64,000 bases of DNA from Ferribacterium limneticum. GTDB taxonomy: Bacteria; Pseudomonadota; Gammaproteobacteria; Burkholderiales; Rhodocyclaceae. Location of the stretch: assembly GCF_020510585.1 (NCBI RefSeq), contig NZ_CP075190.1, positions 685,001-749,000 of the forward strand. The letters run 5' to 3'. Below are positions 50,656 to 59,088 of this stretch, one piece after another; within the stretch, counting starts at the first letter, position 1, and each line of letters begins with the position of its first letter. The notes beneath the pieces were generated by a model that was not told the origin of the DNA, did not search any database, and saw only the letters and a list, made by a program, of their open reading frames with translations. A program made the translations under genes and the position numbers.

Positions 50656-53079
50656 ATGGTAGCCACACATAACTCGGAAGTGATGGCAGTCGTTTCCGAC
50701 CCGAACGACTTTGATGAGCAATCAGGAAATTTTCTGGAGCGCTTGATCTTCAATCACCGAATCTGGGTGATTGTGGGATGCATATTGTTGACCGGGCTTT
50801 TCGCAATTCAAATGCGCGGATTGGTCGTCAGCGCGAGCTACGACAAAATGCTGCCTTACACGCATCCCTATATCCAAAACTTTCTGGAGAATCGAGGTGA
50901 TTTGCGTGGTCTTGGGGACTCGATTCGAGTCGTCGTGGAGAATACGGATGGCGACATTTTCGATCCGGTTTATCTTGATGCCCTAGCCAAGATCAATGAT
51001 GAGATTTTTTTGCTGCCGGGGGTTGATCGTGCATGGATGAAGTCGATCTTCACACCGGTCGTGCGCTGGACGGAGGTGACCGAGGAAGGCTTTGTCGGTG
51101 GACCGGTACTGCCCAATACGTTTAATGGCTCCCCAAAATCGATTGAGGAACTGCGCATCAATATCGAGCGCGCCGGCGTTGTCGGCAGCTTGGTGGCCAA
51201 TGACTACAAGTCGAGCATGATCGCCATTCCTCTCCTGGCGACGGATGCGGAAGGCAAGGCGATCGATTACTCGACCTTGTCCTCGTCATTGGAAGCGATT
51301 CGCGACAAGTACGGAAAGGCTGGGCCGGACGGCAAGTCGAAGATCAGGCTCCACATCATCGGCTTTGCCAAACTTGTTGGTGATCTCATCGACGGTCTTG
51401 TTAAGGTCATGTATTTCTTCCTTGCGGCTGCTGTAGTAGCTTGTTTCATCATTTTTCTATTCACCCGTTGTGTTCGCAGTACGTTTCTTGTGGTCGCCTG
51501 TTCATTGATTGCAGTTGTCTGGCAACTCGGCATGGTGGTGCTGTTGGGGCGCGGTATTGACCCGTTCTCAATTCTCGTTCCTTTCTTGGTCTTCGCTATC
51601 GGTGTCTCTCACGGAGCGCAGAAAATGAACGGCATCATGCTAGATGTCGGGCGTGGAACGCATAAATGGGTCGCCGCGCGCTACACTTATCGCCGACTTT
51701 TTCTTGCCGGTATGACGGCTTTGCTCGCCGATGCAGTTGGCTTTGGCGTATTGATGATTATTGATATTCCGGTAATCCGTGAATTGGCGATGACGGCCAG
51801 TTTAGGTGTTGGTGTTCTCATCTTTACCAACCTGATTTTGCTGCCGGTGTTGCTATCCTACGTTGGGGTCAGCGAATCGGCGGCGAAGCGCTCGCTGATG
51901 GAGGACCAAGAGGAGGCACGCGGCAAGGGATTCGGACAAATCTGGAGCCTGCTGGACCGCTTTACCGAGCCGCGCTGGGCTACAGGGACCGTGCTTCTGG
52001 CTGCCGTTCTCGCCGTCCTCGGTTATGTCGTAAGCCAGGGCTTGAAAGTCGGCGACCTGGATGCCGGAGCGCCAGAACTGCGAGCCGATTCCCGCTATAA
52101 CCTCGACAATGCCTTCGTCACCGGACACTACGGTATTTCGAGCGATGTTTTCGTGGTGATGGTCAAGACCCCAGCCGACCAGTGTCGTTCCTATGACACC
52201 TTGGTTGAGGCGGACCGACTGAGTTGGGCGCTGGCGCAAGTGCCCGGCGTTCAGCGAACCGCTTCGCTGGCCGATACCGTTCGTTCGTACACGATGGGCG
52301 GTTTCGAAGGAAACCCGAAATGGCTGACTCTCAGCGAGAGTCAGAGCATCATCGACAACCCGATCAACAACGCCGTCGCCTGGAATTCCGAGTACCTGAA
52401 CGGGGATTGCTCTCTGCTACCAGTCATTGCCTTCCTGTCGGATCACAAGGCAGAAACCTTGGATCGTGTGACTAAAGTGGCCAGTGATTTTGCCGCTGAA
52501 CATGATACCGATGAGCGGAAATTTCTGCTTGCCGCAGGCAACTCGGGTGTTGATGCAGCCACCAACATCGTCGTGAAAGAAGCCAATCGCACCATGCTGT
52601 TCTATGTATATGGCGCGGTGATCTTGCTTTGCCTAATCACTTTCCGCAGTTGGCGGGCCGTGGTGGTGGCAGTGTTACCCCTGGCCTTAACTTCACTACT
52701 GGCTGAGGCGGTAATGGTGGCGCTCGGGATTGGCGTCAAGGTGGCGACATTGCCCGTCGTGGCGCTCGGTGTCGGCATCGGGGTCGATTACGCCCTGTAC
52801 CTATTGAGCGTGCAACTTGCGCAGCAACGCGAGGGGCTGAGTTTGTCCGATGCATACAAGAAAGCGGTCGCCTTTACCGGCAAGGTCGTCGGTCTTGTTG
52901 GCGTGACCTTGGCTGCCGGGGTTATTACTTGGGCGTGGTCTCCCATCAAGTTCCAGGCTGATATGGGGATCATGCTGACTTTTATGTTCCTTTGGAACAT
53001 GGTTGGTGCGCTTGTCCTTATTCCAGCTCTATCCCATTTTCTGCTGCGAGATGTCGGCCGAAACAAAGTTTCTATCTGA
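50656..53079 (+). CDS. MMPL/RND-superfamily transporter
   Basis: 807 residues. Two halves, each with one helix (HRIWVIVGCILLTGLFAI; WATGTVLLAAVLAVLGYVV), a large periplasmic loop and a block of five helices (from about 250 and about 640). The second block carries VVALGVGIGVDYALYLL, the MMPL/HpnN-type transmembrane motif with conserved Asp. AAGGAAGG upstream. This hydrophobe-exporter-like class (related to MmpL, HpnN) usually shuttles lipids; here the cassette context suggests import or export of a hydrophobic catabolic substrate. Confidence 0.9.
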   Translation: MVATHNSEVMAVVSDPNDFDEQSGNFLERLIFNHRIWVIVGCILLTGLFAIQMRGLVVSASYDKMLPYTHPYIQNFLENRGDLRGLGDSIRVVVENTDGDIFDPVYLDALAKINDEIFLLPGVDRAWMKSIFTPVVRWTEVTEEGFVGGPVLPNTFNGSPKSIEELRINIERAGVVGSLVANDYKSSMIAIPLLATDAEGKAIDYSTLSSSLEAIRDKYGKAGPDGKSKIRLHIIGFAKLVGDLIDGLVKVMYFFLAAAVVACFIIFLFTRCVRSTFLVVACSLIAVVWQLGMVVLLGRGIDPFSILVPFLVFAIGVSHGAQKMNGIMLDVGRGTHKWVAARYTYRRLFLAGMTALLADAVGFGVLMIIDIPVIRELAMTASLGVGVLIFTNLILLPVLLSYVGVSESAAKRSLMEDQEEARGKGFGQIWSLLDRFTEPRWATGTVLLAAVLAVLGYVVSQGLKVGDLDAGAPELRADSRYNLDNAFVTGHYGISSDVFVVMVKTPADQCRSYDTLVEADRLSWALAQVPGVQRTASLADTVRSYTMGGFEGNPKWLTLSESQSIIDNPINNAVAWNSEYLNGDCSLLPVIAFLSDHKAETLDRVTKVASDFAAEHDTDERKFLLAAGNSGVDAATNIVVKEANRTMLFYVYGAVILLCLITFRSWRAVVVAVLPLALTSLLAEAVMVALGIGVKVATLPVVALGVGIGVDYALYLLSVQLAQQREGLSLSDAYKKAVAFTGKVVGLVGVTLAAGVITWAWSPIKFQADMGIMLTFMFLWNMVGALVLIPALSHFLLRDVGRNKVSI

Positions 53080-53103
53080 AATTCAACAAATCGTGAGGAC
53101 AGG

Positions 53104-54096
53104 ATGATGAATAAACAAATACTCCGACCGGATCGGGGCACCCTAGTGGATATGTACCGCCGGATGACTCTGATCAAGCAAAACGATGACCGTTTCCGTG
53201 CGGTCATCAAGTCTGGAAAGCTTGTCATGCCCTACTACTCGCCGCGGGGTCAGGAAGTGATTCCATCGGCGCTTTCGGTTCATTTGACCGACCAAGATTA
53301 CATCTGCACAATCTACCGCGGTATCCACGACATGCTGGCCAAGGGAGTCCCCAGTAAATTGTTGTGGGCCGAACTCGCCGGTCGCGCTACCGGTACCTGC
53401 AAAGGCAAGGGTGGCCCGATGCACGTAACGCATCCGGATAGCGGTGTCATGGTAACAACCGGCGTTGTCGGCAGTAGCATGCCGATTGCCAACGGCTTGG
53501 CGCTCGCTGCCCAGATTCGCGGTGAAAAGCGCGTTGCAGTCGCCTCCTTTGGCGATGGCGCGAGCAATATTGGCGCCTTCCACGAGTCGCTAAACCTCGC
53601 CTCGGTTTGGAAGCTGCCGGTGATCTTCCTTTGTCAAAACAATCGTTTTGCCGAGCATACCACCTACGCTGCGGGCACTTCTGCAGCTCGAATTGCCGAC
53701 CGTGGTATCGGCTATTCGATGCCAGCAATCCATGTAGATGGCAATGACCCGATTGCCATGTGGCAGGCAGCCGGTGAGGCTGTCACCCGTGCCCGCAATG
53801 GCGAGGGGCCGACTCTGATTGAGGCAATGACTTTTCGTTTCCACGGGCATGTTTTTGGCGATGCCGATGCCTATATGGATCCGGCCGAAAAAGCTGCTGC
53901 CATCGAGCGCGACCCGGTACCAATATATCGCGCCTGGCTGATTGCCGAAGGGCATGCTGACGAGTCGAAGTTGGCTTTCCTCGAAGCGGAGATTGAGAAG
54001 GAAATCGACGAAGCTGTTCAATTCGCGATGGATAGCCCCTATCCCGATGCCAGCGAACTGCTTCTGGATGTTTACGCACAGGAGATTGAGGTATGA
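53104..54096 (+). CDS. 2-oxoacid dehydrogenase complex E1 alpha subunit (AcoA/PdhA-like)
   Basis: 330 residues, TPP-dependent. The TPP motif is GDGASNIGAFHESLNLASVW with the closing QNN (CQNNRFAEHT); N-terminal RMTLIKQNDDRFRAVI and HFHG-type FRFHGHVFGDADAYMD for the phosphorylation-loop region. Closest in layout to acetoin or pyruvate dehydrogenase E1 alpha; the actual substrate could be another 2-oxo acid or diketone. ATG 53104, with GTGAGGACAGG upstream (AGGACAGG); another in-frame ATG at 53107. Directly behind the RND gene (24 bases). Confidence 0.92.
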   Translation: MMNKQILRPDRGTLVDMYRRMTLIKQNDDRFRAVIKSGKLVMPYYSPRGQEVIPSALSVHLTDQDYICTIYRGIHDMLAKGVPSKLLWAELAGRATGTCKGKGGPMHVTHPDSGVMVTTGVVGSSMPIANGLALAAQIRGEKRVAVASFGDGASNIGAFHESLNLASVWKLPVIFLCQNNRFAEHTTYAAGTSAARIADRGIGYSMPAIHVDGNDPIAMWQAAGEAVTRARNGEGPTLIEAMTFRFHGHVFGDADAYMDPAEKAAAIERDPVPIYRAWLIAEGHADESKLAFLEAEIEKEIDEAVQFAMDSPYPDASELLLDVYAQEIEV

Positions 54097-55079
54097 CTGC
54101 ACCCATGATCAACACGATCCAGGCCGTAAATCTGGCGCTCGACGATGCGCTGGCGGCCGACCCTAATGTCATTGTCTTCGGAGAAGACGTTGCCGACCAA
54201 GAAGAGGGGGGGGTTGTCGGTGTCACCAAAGGCTTGTCGACGAAGCATGGCGATTTACGGGTTCGGTCAACGCCGATTTCCGAACAGGCAATCATTGGCG
54301 CTGCGATCGGCGCGTCATTGGTTGGCATGCGCCCTGTCGCCGAAATTATGCTGATGAACTTCACAACGGTGGCGATGGACATGATCGTCAATCATGCGGC
54401 CAAACTGCGCTACATGTCGGGTGGCCAGACGCACGTGCCGCTCGTCATTCGCACGATGACCGGCGCAGGCTTCGGCACCGGTGGTCAGCATTCCGATTTC
54501 CTTGAAGCATGGTTTGCCCATACGGCAGGTCTGAAAGTAGTTGTTCCGTCGACACCGGCTGATGCCTACGGGCTATTGCTATCGTGTATCGACGACGAAG
54601 ATCCCTGCATATTCGTCGAGAACATGGTCAGTTACTGGAATCCGGGTCCTGCTCCGGAACGGGGTGTGCGCATTCCGCTCGGCAAGGCCAATGTAGTCCG
54701 TACAGGCAGTGACGTCACTGTCATCACTTATAGCCGCCAAGTTCATGATGCCTGCGCCGTGGCGGACAAACTAGCAAAAGATGGTGTTTCCGTCGAAGTT
54801 ATCGACCTGCGTACGATTTCGCCGCTGGATACGGAAACGTTGTTGAATTCTGTTGCCAAGACCGGGCGAGCGGTGATTGTTCACGAGGCCGTCAAGCCGT
54901 TTGGTGTCGGCGCCGAGATTTCGGCACGCCTTCACGAAGAACTGCATGGACAACTCAAGGCCCCGGTCCAACGCGTGGCATCCGCATTTTGCCCGGTTCC
55001 GTTCTCCAAGCCGCTGGAAACCGCTTTTGTGCCAAGCCTTGATCAAATCGAAGCGGCAATCCGCAAAACGCTCGGCTGA
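54093..55079 (+). CDS. 2-oxoacid dehydrogenase complex E1 beta subunit (AcoB/PdhB-like)
   Basis: 328 residues, transketolase-like. VFGEDVADQEEGGVVGVTKG, EQAIIGAAIGASLVGMRPVA, TMTGAGFGTGGQHSDFLEAW and the C-terminal VDLRTISPLD-like VIDLRTISPLDTETLLNSV. Forms the alpha2beta2 E1 with the preceding gene; the ATG at 54093 overlaps the alpha stop by four bases. Confidence 0.93.
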   Translation: MTAPMINTIQAVNLALDDALAADPNVIVFGEDVADQEEGGVVGVTKGLSTKHGDLRVRSTPISEQAIIGAAIGASLVGMRPVAEIMLMNFTTVAMDMIVNHAAKLRYMSGGQTHVPLVIRTMTGAGFGTGGQHSDFLEAWFAHTAGLKVVVPSTPADAYGLLLSCIDDEDPCIFVENMVSYWNPGPAPERGVRIPLGKANVVRTGSDVTVITYSRQVHDACAVADKLAKDGVSVEVIDLRTISPLDTETLLNSVAKTGRAVIVHEAVKPFGVGAEISARLHEELHGQLKAPVQRVASAFCPVPFSKPLETAFVPSLDQIEAAIRKTLG

Positions 55080-55115
55080 GTATTTTATTAAATTGTTCAG
55101 AAAGGCAGCTTTATC

Positions 55116-55346
55116 ATGACCACAGAGATTCTTCTCCCAAAAATCGGTTTTTCCATGAATGAAGGCACCCTCACTGAGTGGCTGGTTGCCGACGGTGCTA
55201 GTGTCACGGAAGGACAGCCGCTTTACGCGCTGGAAAGTGACAAGTCGGTCCAGGAAGTTGAATCACCGGCCACCGGGACGCTCAAAATTGTTGCCGAGAT
55301 CGGCAAGATGTACCAAGTGGGCGACCTGCTTGCTGAAATCGGTTAA
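55116..55346 (+). CDS. Stand-alone lipoyl-domain protein (E2 lipoyl domain)
   Basis: 76 residues comprising one complete lipoyl/biotinyl domain and nothing else: MTTEILLPKIGFSMNEGTLT, LYALESDKSVQEVESPATG with the lipoylated Lys in ESDKSV, and YQVGDLLAEIG. In typical complexes this domain is the N-terminus of E2; here it is a separate protein. AAAGGCAGC upstream of ATG 55116. 36 bases after E1 beta. Confidence 0.9.
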   Translation: MTTEILLPKIGFSMNEGTLTEWLVADGASVTEGQPLYALESDKSVQEVESPATGTLKIVAEIGKMYQVGDLLAEIG

Positions 55347-55366
55347 TTCGAGCGGGACGAAAATAA

Positions 55367-56116
55367 ATGACTTCGTCTTCCTGTTTTTCACTTGACTTGC
55401 CGTCTTGGCCGGAAGTGGATTTTTCCGCTTTCGGTGAGACAGAAGTCCAGCCTCTTTCCCGAATCCAGAAGCTGACGGCTGGCTATCTGGCTCGTAACTG
55501 GGTGGCGATCCCGCAAGTCACGCATCACGATGAGGCCGACATTACCGATATGGAAACGTATCGTAAGCGTTTGGCGGAGGAGACTGGTGTCCGGGTGACC
55601 TCTTTGGCATTCGTCGTTAAGGCGGTGGTCAGCGGATTGCAGCAGTTTCCACGCTTCAATGCTTCATTGGACGCTAGTGGCGAGAATATGGTCCTGAAGA
55701 AGTATTTCCATATCGGAATTGCTGTTGATACACCAGCTGGTCTCCTTGTCGCTGTGATCAGGGATTGCGATAAGAAAAGTGTGCAACAACTCGCTGCGGA
55801 AATCGCCGCCGTCTCGACCAGAGCACGCGAGAAGGGCCTACCGATGAGCGACATGGTCGGTGGGTGCATGACCATCAGTTCTCTCGGGGGAATTGGCGGG
55901 ACCGCCTTTTCTCCGATCATCAATGCGCCAGAAGTGGCCATCCTTGGTGTGACCAAGTCCGAATGGAAACCGCGCCGGGATGGCGAAGGGATCGATTGGC
56001 GCTTGATGTTGCCGCTGTCTCTCACTTATGACCATAGAGTAATCAATGGTGCCGACGCGGCGCGGTTCACAGTGCACGTGGCAAGTGCGTTGCGTCAGCC
56101 CGAACTGCTGCTGTAA
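55367..56116 (+). CDS. 2-oxoacid dehydrogenase E2 catalytic core (acyltransferase) without lipoyl domain
   Basis: 249 residues, the trimeric catalytic domain only. RIQKLTAGYLARNWVAIPQV, THHDEADITDMETYRKRL, FHIGIAVDTPAGLLVAVIRD, FSPIINAPEVAILGVTKSEW and the active-site motif SLTYDHRVINGADAARF (His, with Asn at the position that is Asp in E. coli; the Asn form is known from Azotobacter-type E2). No lipoyl domain and no obvious E1/E3-binding domain. Start ATG 55367 is 20 bases after the lipoyl gene. E3 is not encoded nearby. Confidence 0.9.
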   Translation: MTSSSCFSLDLPSWPEVDFSAFGETEVQPLSRIQKLTAGYLARNWVAIPQVTHHDEADITDMETYRKRLAEETGVRVTSLAFVVKAVVSGLQQFPRFNASLDASGENMVLKKYFHIGIAVDTPAGLLVAVIRDCDKKSVQQLAAEIAAVSTRAREKGLPMSDMVGGCMTISSLGGIGGTAFSPIINAPEVAILGVTKSEWKPRRDGEGIDWRLMLPLSLTYDHRVINGADAARFTVHVASALRQPELLL

Positions 56117-56130
56117 TCAAGCAATCAGTG

Positions 56131-56165
56131 CCTTCGTTCCGATCCATTGGGTATCGGAACGAAGG
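56131..56165 (+). terminator. Hairpin after E2, probable operon end
   Basis: 13-bp perfect stem CCTTCGTTCCGAT/ATCGGAACGAAGG with a nine-base loop, 15 bases behind the E2 stop. Followed by GAGTGCC, no T-run. Confidence 0.55.
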
Positions 56166-56232
56166 GAGTGCCAGCCGGAATAATAGTTGGATGCCGTCTT
56201 GGTGGCATATCTCGATATGTGGATGATTAGCG

Positions 56233-57009
56233 ATGGTCAATGCAGATATTTGTCTCGAGGGTGCCCCCAATTTTCGTGACTTCGGTGGCTACCAGTCGGC
56301 CGATGGGAGATATCTCAAACGGGGAAAGCTATTTCGCTCTGATACTTTCAGTCTGTTGACGGCTTCGGATTTCGAGCAACTCGCATCCTTGGGGCTACGC
56401 TTGGTGTGTGATCTGCGTAGTCTGATAGAGGTAAATCACCGACCGACGCGATGGCCGGAGGTATGGCGTCCTGAGGTCTTGCATATGGATATCACAGCGG
56501 ATTTGCGTTCAGGGGACCGGTCCGTTATCGACGTTCTGCGCGATGACCCGACTGAGCGAGGCGCCGAGGCGATGATGCTGGAGACATATCGTATGATTCC
56601 CGAGGTGGCTGGGTTGCATCTGCGTGAATTATTTTGTCGTCTGGCTGACGGTGACGCACTTCCATTGGTGATTCATTGTACCGCCGGCAAAGATCGGACT
56701 GGAGTCTTCGTGGCTTTGATCCAGCAAGCGCTTGGTGTTTCGCGGAAAGATGTGTTCGCCAATTATTTGCTCACACATCGTTATCGCGATGAAAAGTTCG
56801 AGGCAAGTGTTGCTGATGCCATCACCCTTGCTCTGGGAAGCAAGCCCTTGCCAGAGGTTGTGAAGGCTGTTGCTGACGTACGTGAATCCTATCTTGATGC
56901 TGCCTTGCGCACTATCGATAAGGACTTTGGCTCGCTGGACAACTATCTGGCAAGCAAAGGCATTGATTCAGGTATGCTCAATAGAGTACGAGGGCACCTG
57001 TTGGAGTGA
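56233..57009 (+). CDS. Tyrosine/dual-specificity phosphatase-like protein
   Basis: 258 residues with the protein-tyrosine-phosphatase loop HCTAGKDRTG: Cys149 and Arg155 (CX5R). N-terminal block APNFRDFGGYQSADGRYLKR and LRLVCDLRS are typical of the bacterial DSP13/45-type (Tyr_phosphatase3) family, whose members act on phosphotyrosine or phosphoinositides. ATG 56233; binding site weak. Not obviously part of the catabolic operon. Confidence 0.87.
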   Translation: MVNADICLEGAPNFRDFGGYQSADGRYLKRGKLFRSDTFSLLTASDFEQLASLGLRLVCDLRSLIEVNHRPTRWPEVWRPEVLHMDITADLRSGDRSVIDVLRDDPTERGAEAMMLETYRMIPEVAGLHLRELFCRLADGDALPLVIHCTAGKDRTGVFVALIQQALGVSRKDVFANYLLTHRYRDEKFEASVADAITLALGSKPLPEVVKAVADVRESYLDAALRTIDKDFGSLDNYLASKGIDSGMLNRVRGHLLE

Positions 57010-57079
57010 ATGGCTGGTCAATAGCCGGCCGATGCTTTGCTGCGAACAGCGAATTAACCAATCAAGGCGATGCGCTACT

Positions 57080-57301
57080 CTAACCTCCTCCGCAACCGCA
57101 ACCGCAACCGCAACCGCATCCGCGCCATTGCGCCAAGTCCGCTAGGCAGTTTATCTCCTCGTTGGGACTGAGTCCTTGCTCGTAGGCCTCGCGATGGGTA
57201 ATTGGCACCACAGATACCAGCCAGAGCAGATCGCGTTCTCCAGCCAAGTGCTGTAGTCGCAACAACCAGTCTTGAAACGTCAGCTTAGGCTTCGCATCCA
57301 T
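57080..57301 (-). CDS. Small protein with Cys-Gly repeat C-terminal tail
   Basis: 73 residues. The C-terminus WRGCGCGCGCGCGGG is encoded by about five copies of a GGTTGC hexamer (plus strand CCGCAA repeats, about 57090-57121). The first 55 residues (FQDWLLRLQHLAGERDLLWL, EQGLSPNEEINCLAD) are amphipathic helical. The Cys-Gly array could bind metal or, being a slippage-prone repeat, vary in length. AGGGA precedes ATG 57301. Not recognised as a named family. Confidence 0.6.
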   Translation of the reverse strand: MDAKPKLTFQDWLLRLQHLAGERDLLWLVSVVPITHREAYEQGLSPNEEINCLADLAQWRGCGCGCGCGCGGG

Positions 57302-57325
57302 GGCCAGTCCCTGGGGGGCGCGCAG

Positions 57326-58171
57326 TCAATTTTCGTAATAACCGACACCAATAAGATAGCTGCCGACCTTGCGCAAATAGGTATGCTTGATTAAGACCTT
57401 GCCGGTCACGGTGTTCTTCCAAGGGTAGATGATCTGCGCCTTGTCGGTCTTTCGAAGTTTATCCCGCATGGTCGGGATGAATTCCTTGCCCTGGGCATCA
57501 CGCAACAAATCCGCTGAGGTGCCGACCAGGCGCGGTAGGGCGCCATGGGCGCGGAACCGGGCATCGTCAAGGCCGATCACGAATACATAGAGGTCGTCTT
57601 CGATATAGGAGCCATTGAGGTCGTTAAAATCGCGAAAGGCTTTGGCGGGATCCGCCTGCACTGCAAGTGCGGCGCGCTCAACCAGTGCTTCTGCTTGGGC
57701 AGAAGTGCCATGCGGCAGGTAATAGCCGACTGCAAGGATTTTCTCGCCAACTCTTTCAAAGTAGGCAATCTTGCGTTCGATCTTGCCGTTCTGCCTGTTG
57801 ACCCAGCGGTATTCGATTTGACCACGACCCTGTGCCTTGGCTGTATCGAGCATTTCTCGGAAAAATGATTTACCGCTGGCATCCTTCATGTCTGCGACGC
57901 TGCGATCGATCAGCACAGATGATGAACCGCCGCTTGCCAGCATCAGGCCATCTGCGCTTAGTACATACACGTAAAGATCTTTGGTGATGAACTCGCTTTG
58001 GCGGCTGAAGGTGGCTAGGGCTATATCGCCTTTTTCCTTGTAGTAGGCGATGGCTCGTGCCAACAGTTCCTGTGCGTGTACTGAGTCCTGTTCCTCAGCG
58101 CCAACCGAGGCAGAAAACGAGACCAAGGTCGATAGCATCAGGACCAAAGCGAGTATATGGCGAAACATCAT
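57326..58171 (-). CDS. Periplasmic tandem Cache-domain protein
   Basis: 281 residues: signal peptide (FRHILALVLMLSTLVSFSAS then VGA cleavage), then two single-Cache (sCache_2-like) repeats, each with an FxTKDLYVYVLSADG-type strand: EFITKDLYVYVLSADGLMLA and SYIEDDLYVFVIGLDDARFR, each followed by GKxF-type and YWVNRQNGKIERK/YPWKNTVTGKVLIKH blocks. Senses a small ligand in the periplasm; no transmembrane or output domain, so it is a soluble binding protein or partner. Start 58171 preferred because GGAG precedes it; a longer frame to 58183 exists. Confidence 0.83.
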   Translation of the reverse strand: MMFRHILALVLMLSTLVSFSASVGAEEQDSVHAQELLARAIAYYKEKGDIALATFSRQSEFITKDLYVYVLSADGLMLASGGSSSVLIDRSVADMKDASGKSFFREMLDTAKAQGRGQIEYRWVNRQNGKIERKIAYFERVGEKILAVGYYLPHGTSAQAEALVERAALAVQADPAKAFRDFNDLNGSYIEDDLYVFVIGLDDARFRAHGALPRLVGTSADLLRDAQGKEFIPTMRDKLRKTDKAQIIYPWKNTVTGKVLIKHTYLRKVGSYLIGVGYYEN

Positions 58172-58320
58172 TGGCCACTCCATATGGGTTTAAGGCGGAT
58201 CGAACGCCATTTTCAAATTATATGTAAGCAATAATACCGTATTCGAGCGGTCGTATTTCGACTGATCTCATTTTTCATTTTGGTGAAAACAGCGGTTGCT
58301 AACGGACGAAATATTTGTTT

Positions 58321-58340
58321 AACTGAACGTTCGTTAAGTT
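58321..58340. promoter_or_regulatory. Imperfect palindrome, probable TetR operator
   Basis: AACTGAACGTTCGTTAAGTT matches its reverse complement at 16 of 20 positions; it lies 15 bases before the tetR start. Autoregulation inferred. Confidence 0.45.
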
Positions 58341-58354
58341 ATTGTGAGTGTGCC

Positions 58355-58969
58355 GTGACTAATCCAATCTTCAAGAGTATTGCAAAGAAGAAGACGCGGG
58401 AAGGAATTCTCGAACTGTCGGTTCCTCTATTTGCCCGGTATGGCTATGACGGCGTTTCGATGCGCGACGTGGCTACTGTGGTCGGATTGACCCCAGCGGC
58501 GCTTTATCATCATTTTCCAGACAAGGAGCATCTTTATCTGGATGCGGTAGTGCATGAGTTTCAGGAAAAAGGCGCGGCGTTGAAAGCCATCCTTGTCGAC
58601 AAGGGGCCTGCGTGGACGCGACTTAGCAACTTCGTTGCCGGCTTCGCCCGATTGATGGTGGCCGATAAGGACTTTCTCCGCCTGATGCAATGGGTTCTAT
58701 TAGACAGCGATGAAGGGCGGCAGCACATCCTGGCGGAACATATCTTCAAGGATTTGTTTGTTGCAATCCATGATTTGGCGGAAGAACTTGATCCTGGACG
58801 GGACGCGCATCTACTAGCGATATCGATAGTCGGTCTGGTTATCGTTCCTTTCCAGACCGGCACGACCCGCAAGTTCATGCCGGGTTATCGGCCGCAACAG
58901 GACAACCCCGAAGTTCTGGCGGAGCATATTTGCGACCTTCTGCGCCTGAGGCTGGGCGCGTCAGGCTGA
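58355..58969 (+). CDS. TetR-family transcriptional regulator
   Basis: 204 residues from GTG 58355 (longer frame from 58280 lacks a site). Helix-turn-helix REGILELSVPLFARYGYDGV, MRDVATVVGLTPAALYHHFP at about 15-55, standard TetR_N. The C-terminal ligand-binding part is uncharacterised. It precedes the MFP-RND-TolC genes by 120 bases and presumably represses the efflux operon. Confidence 0.87.
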   Translation: MTNPIFKSIAKKKTREGILELSVPLFARYGYDGVSMRDVATVVGLTPAALYHHFPDKEHLYLDAVVHEFQEKGAALKAILVDKGPAWTRLSNFVAGFARLMVADKDFLRLMQWVLLDSDEGRQHILAEHIFKDLFVAIHDLAEELDPGRDAHLLAISIVGLVIVPFQTGTTRKFMPGYRPQQDNPEVLAEHICDLLRLRLGASG

Positions 58970-59088
58970 AGGATCATGGGGAGATGTTCATGGTGGTAGC
59001 CAGAACGGAGCACCGGATTATTCAAGGAAATTCTAATTGTGGCTTAACTCCACTAAATGAAGACACTGTTGAAAATGTCTTTCGAATA

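Noticed and set aside
55980..56116. Asn in the E2 motif DHRVING as an inactivating change
   Set aside because: The Asn variant is known in active Azotobacter-type E2, so it is not an anomaly.
57090..57121. CRISPR-like short repeats
   Set aside because: Only a 6-base tandem microsatellite without spacers; no CRISPR array or cas gene in the window.
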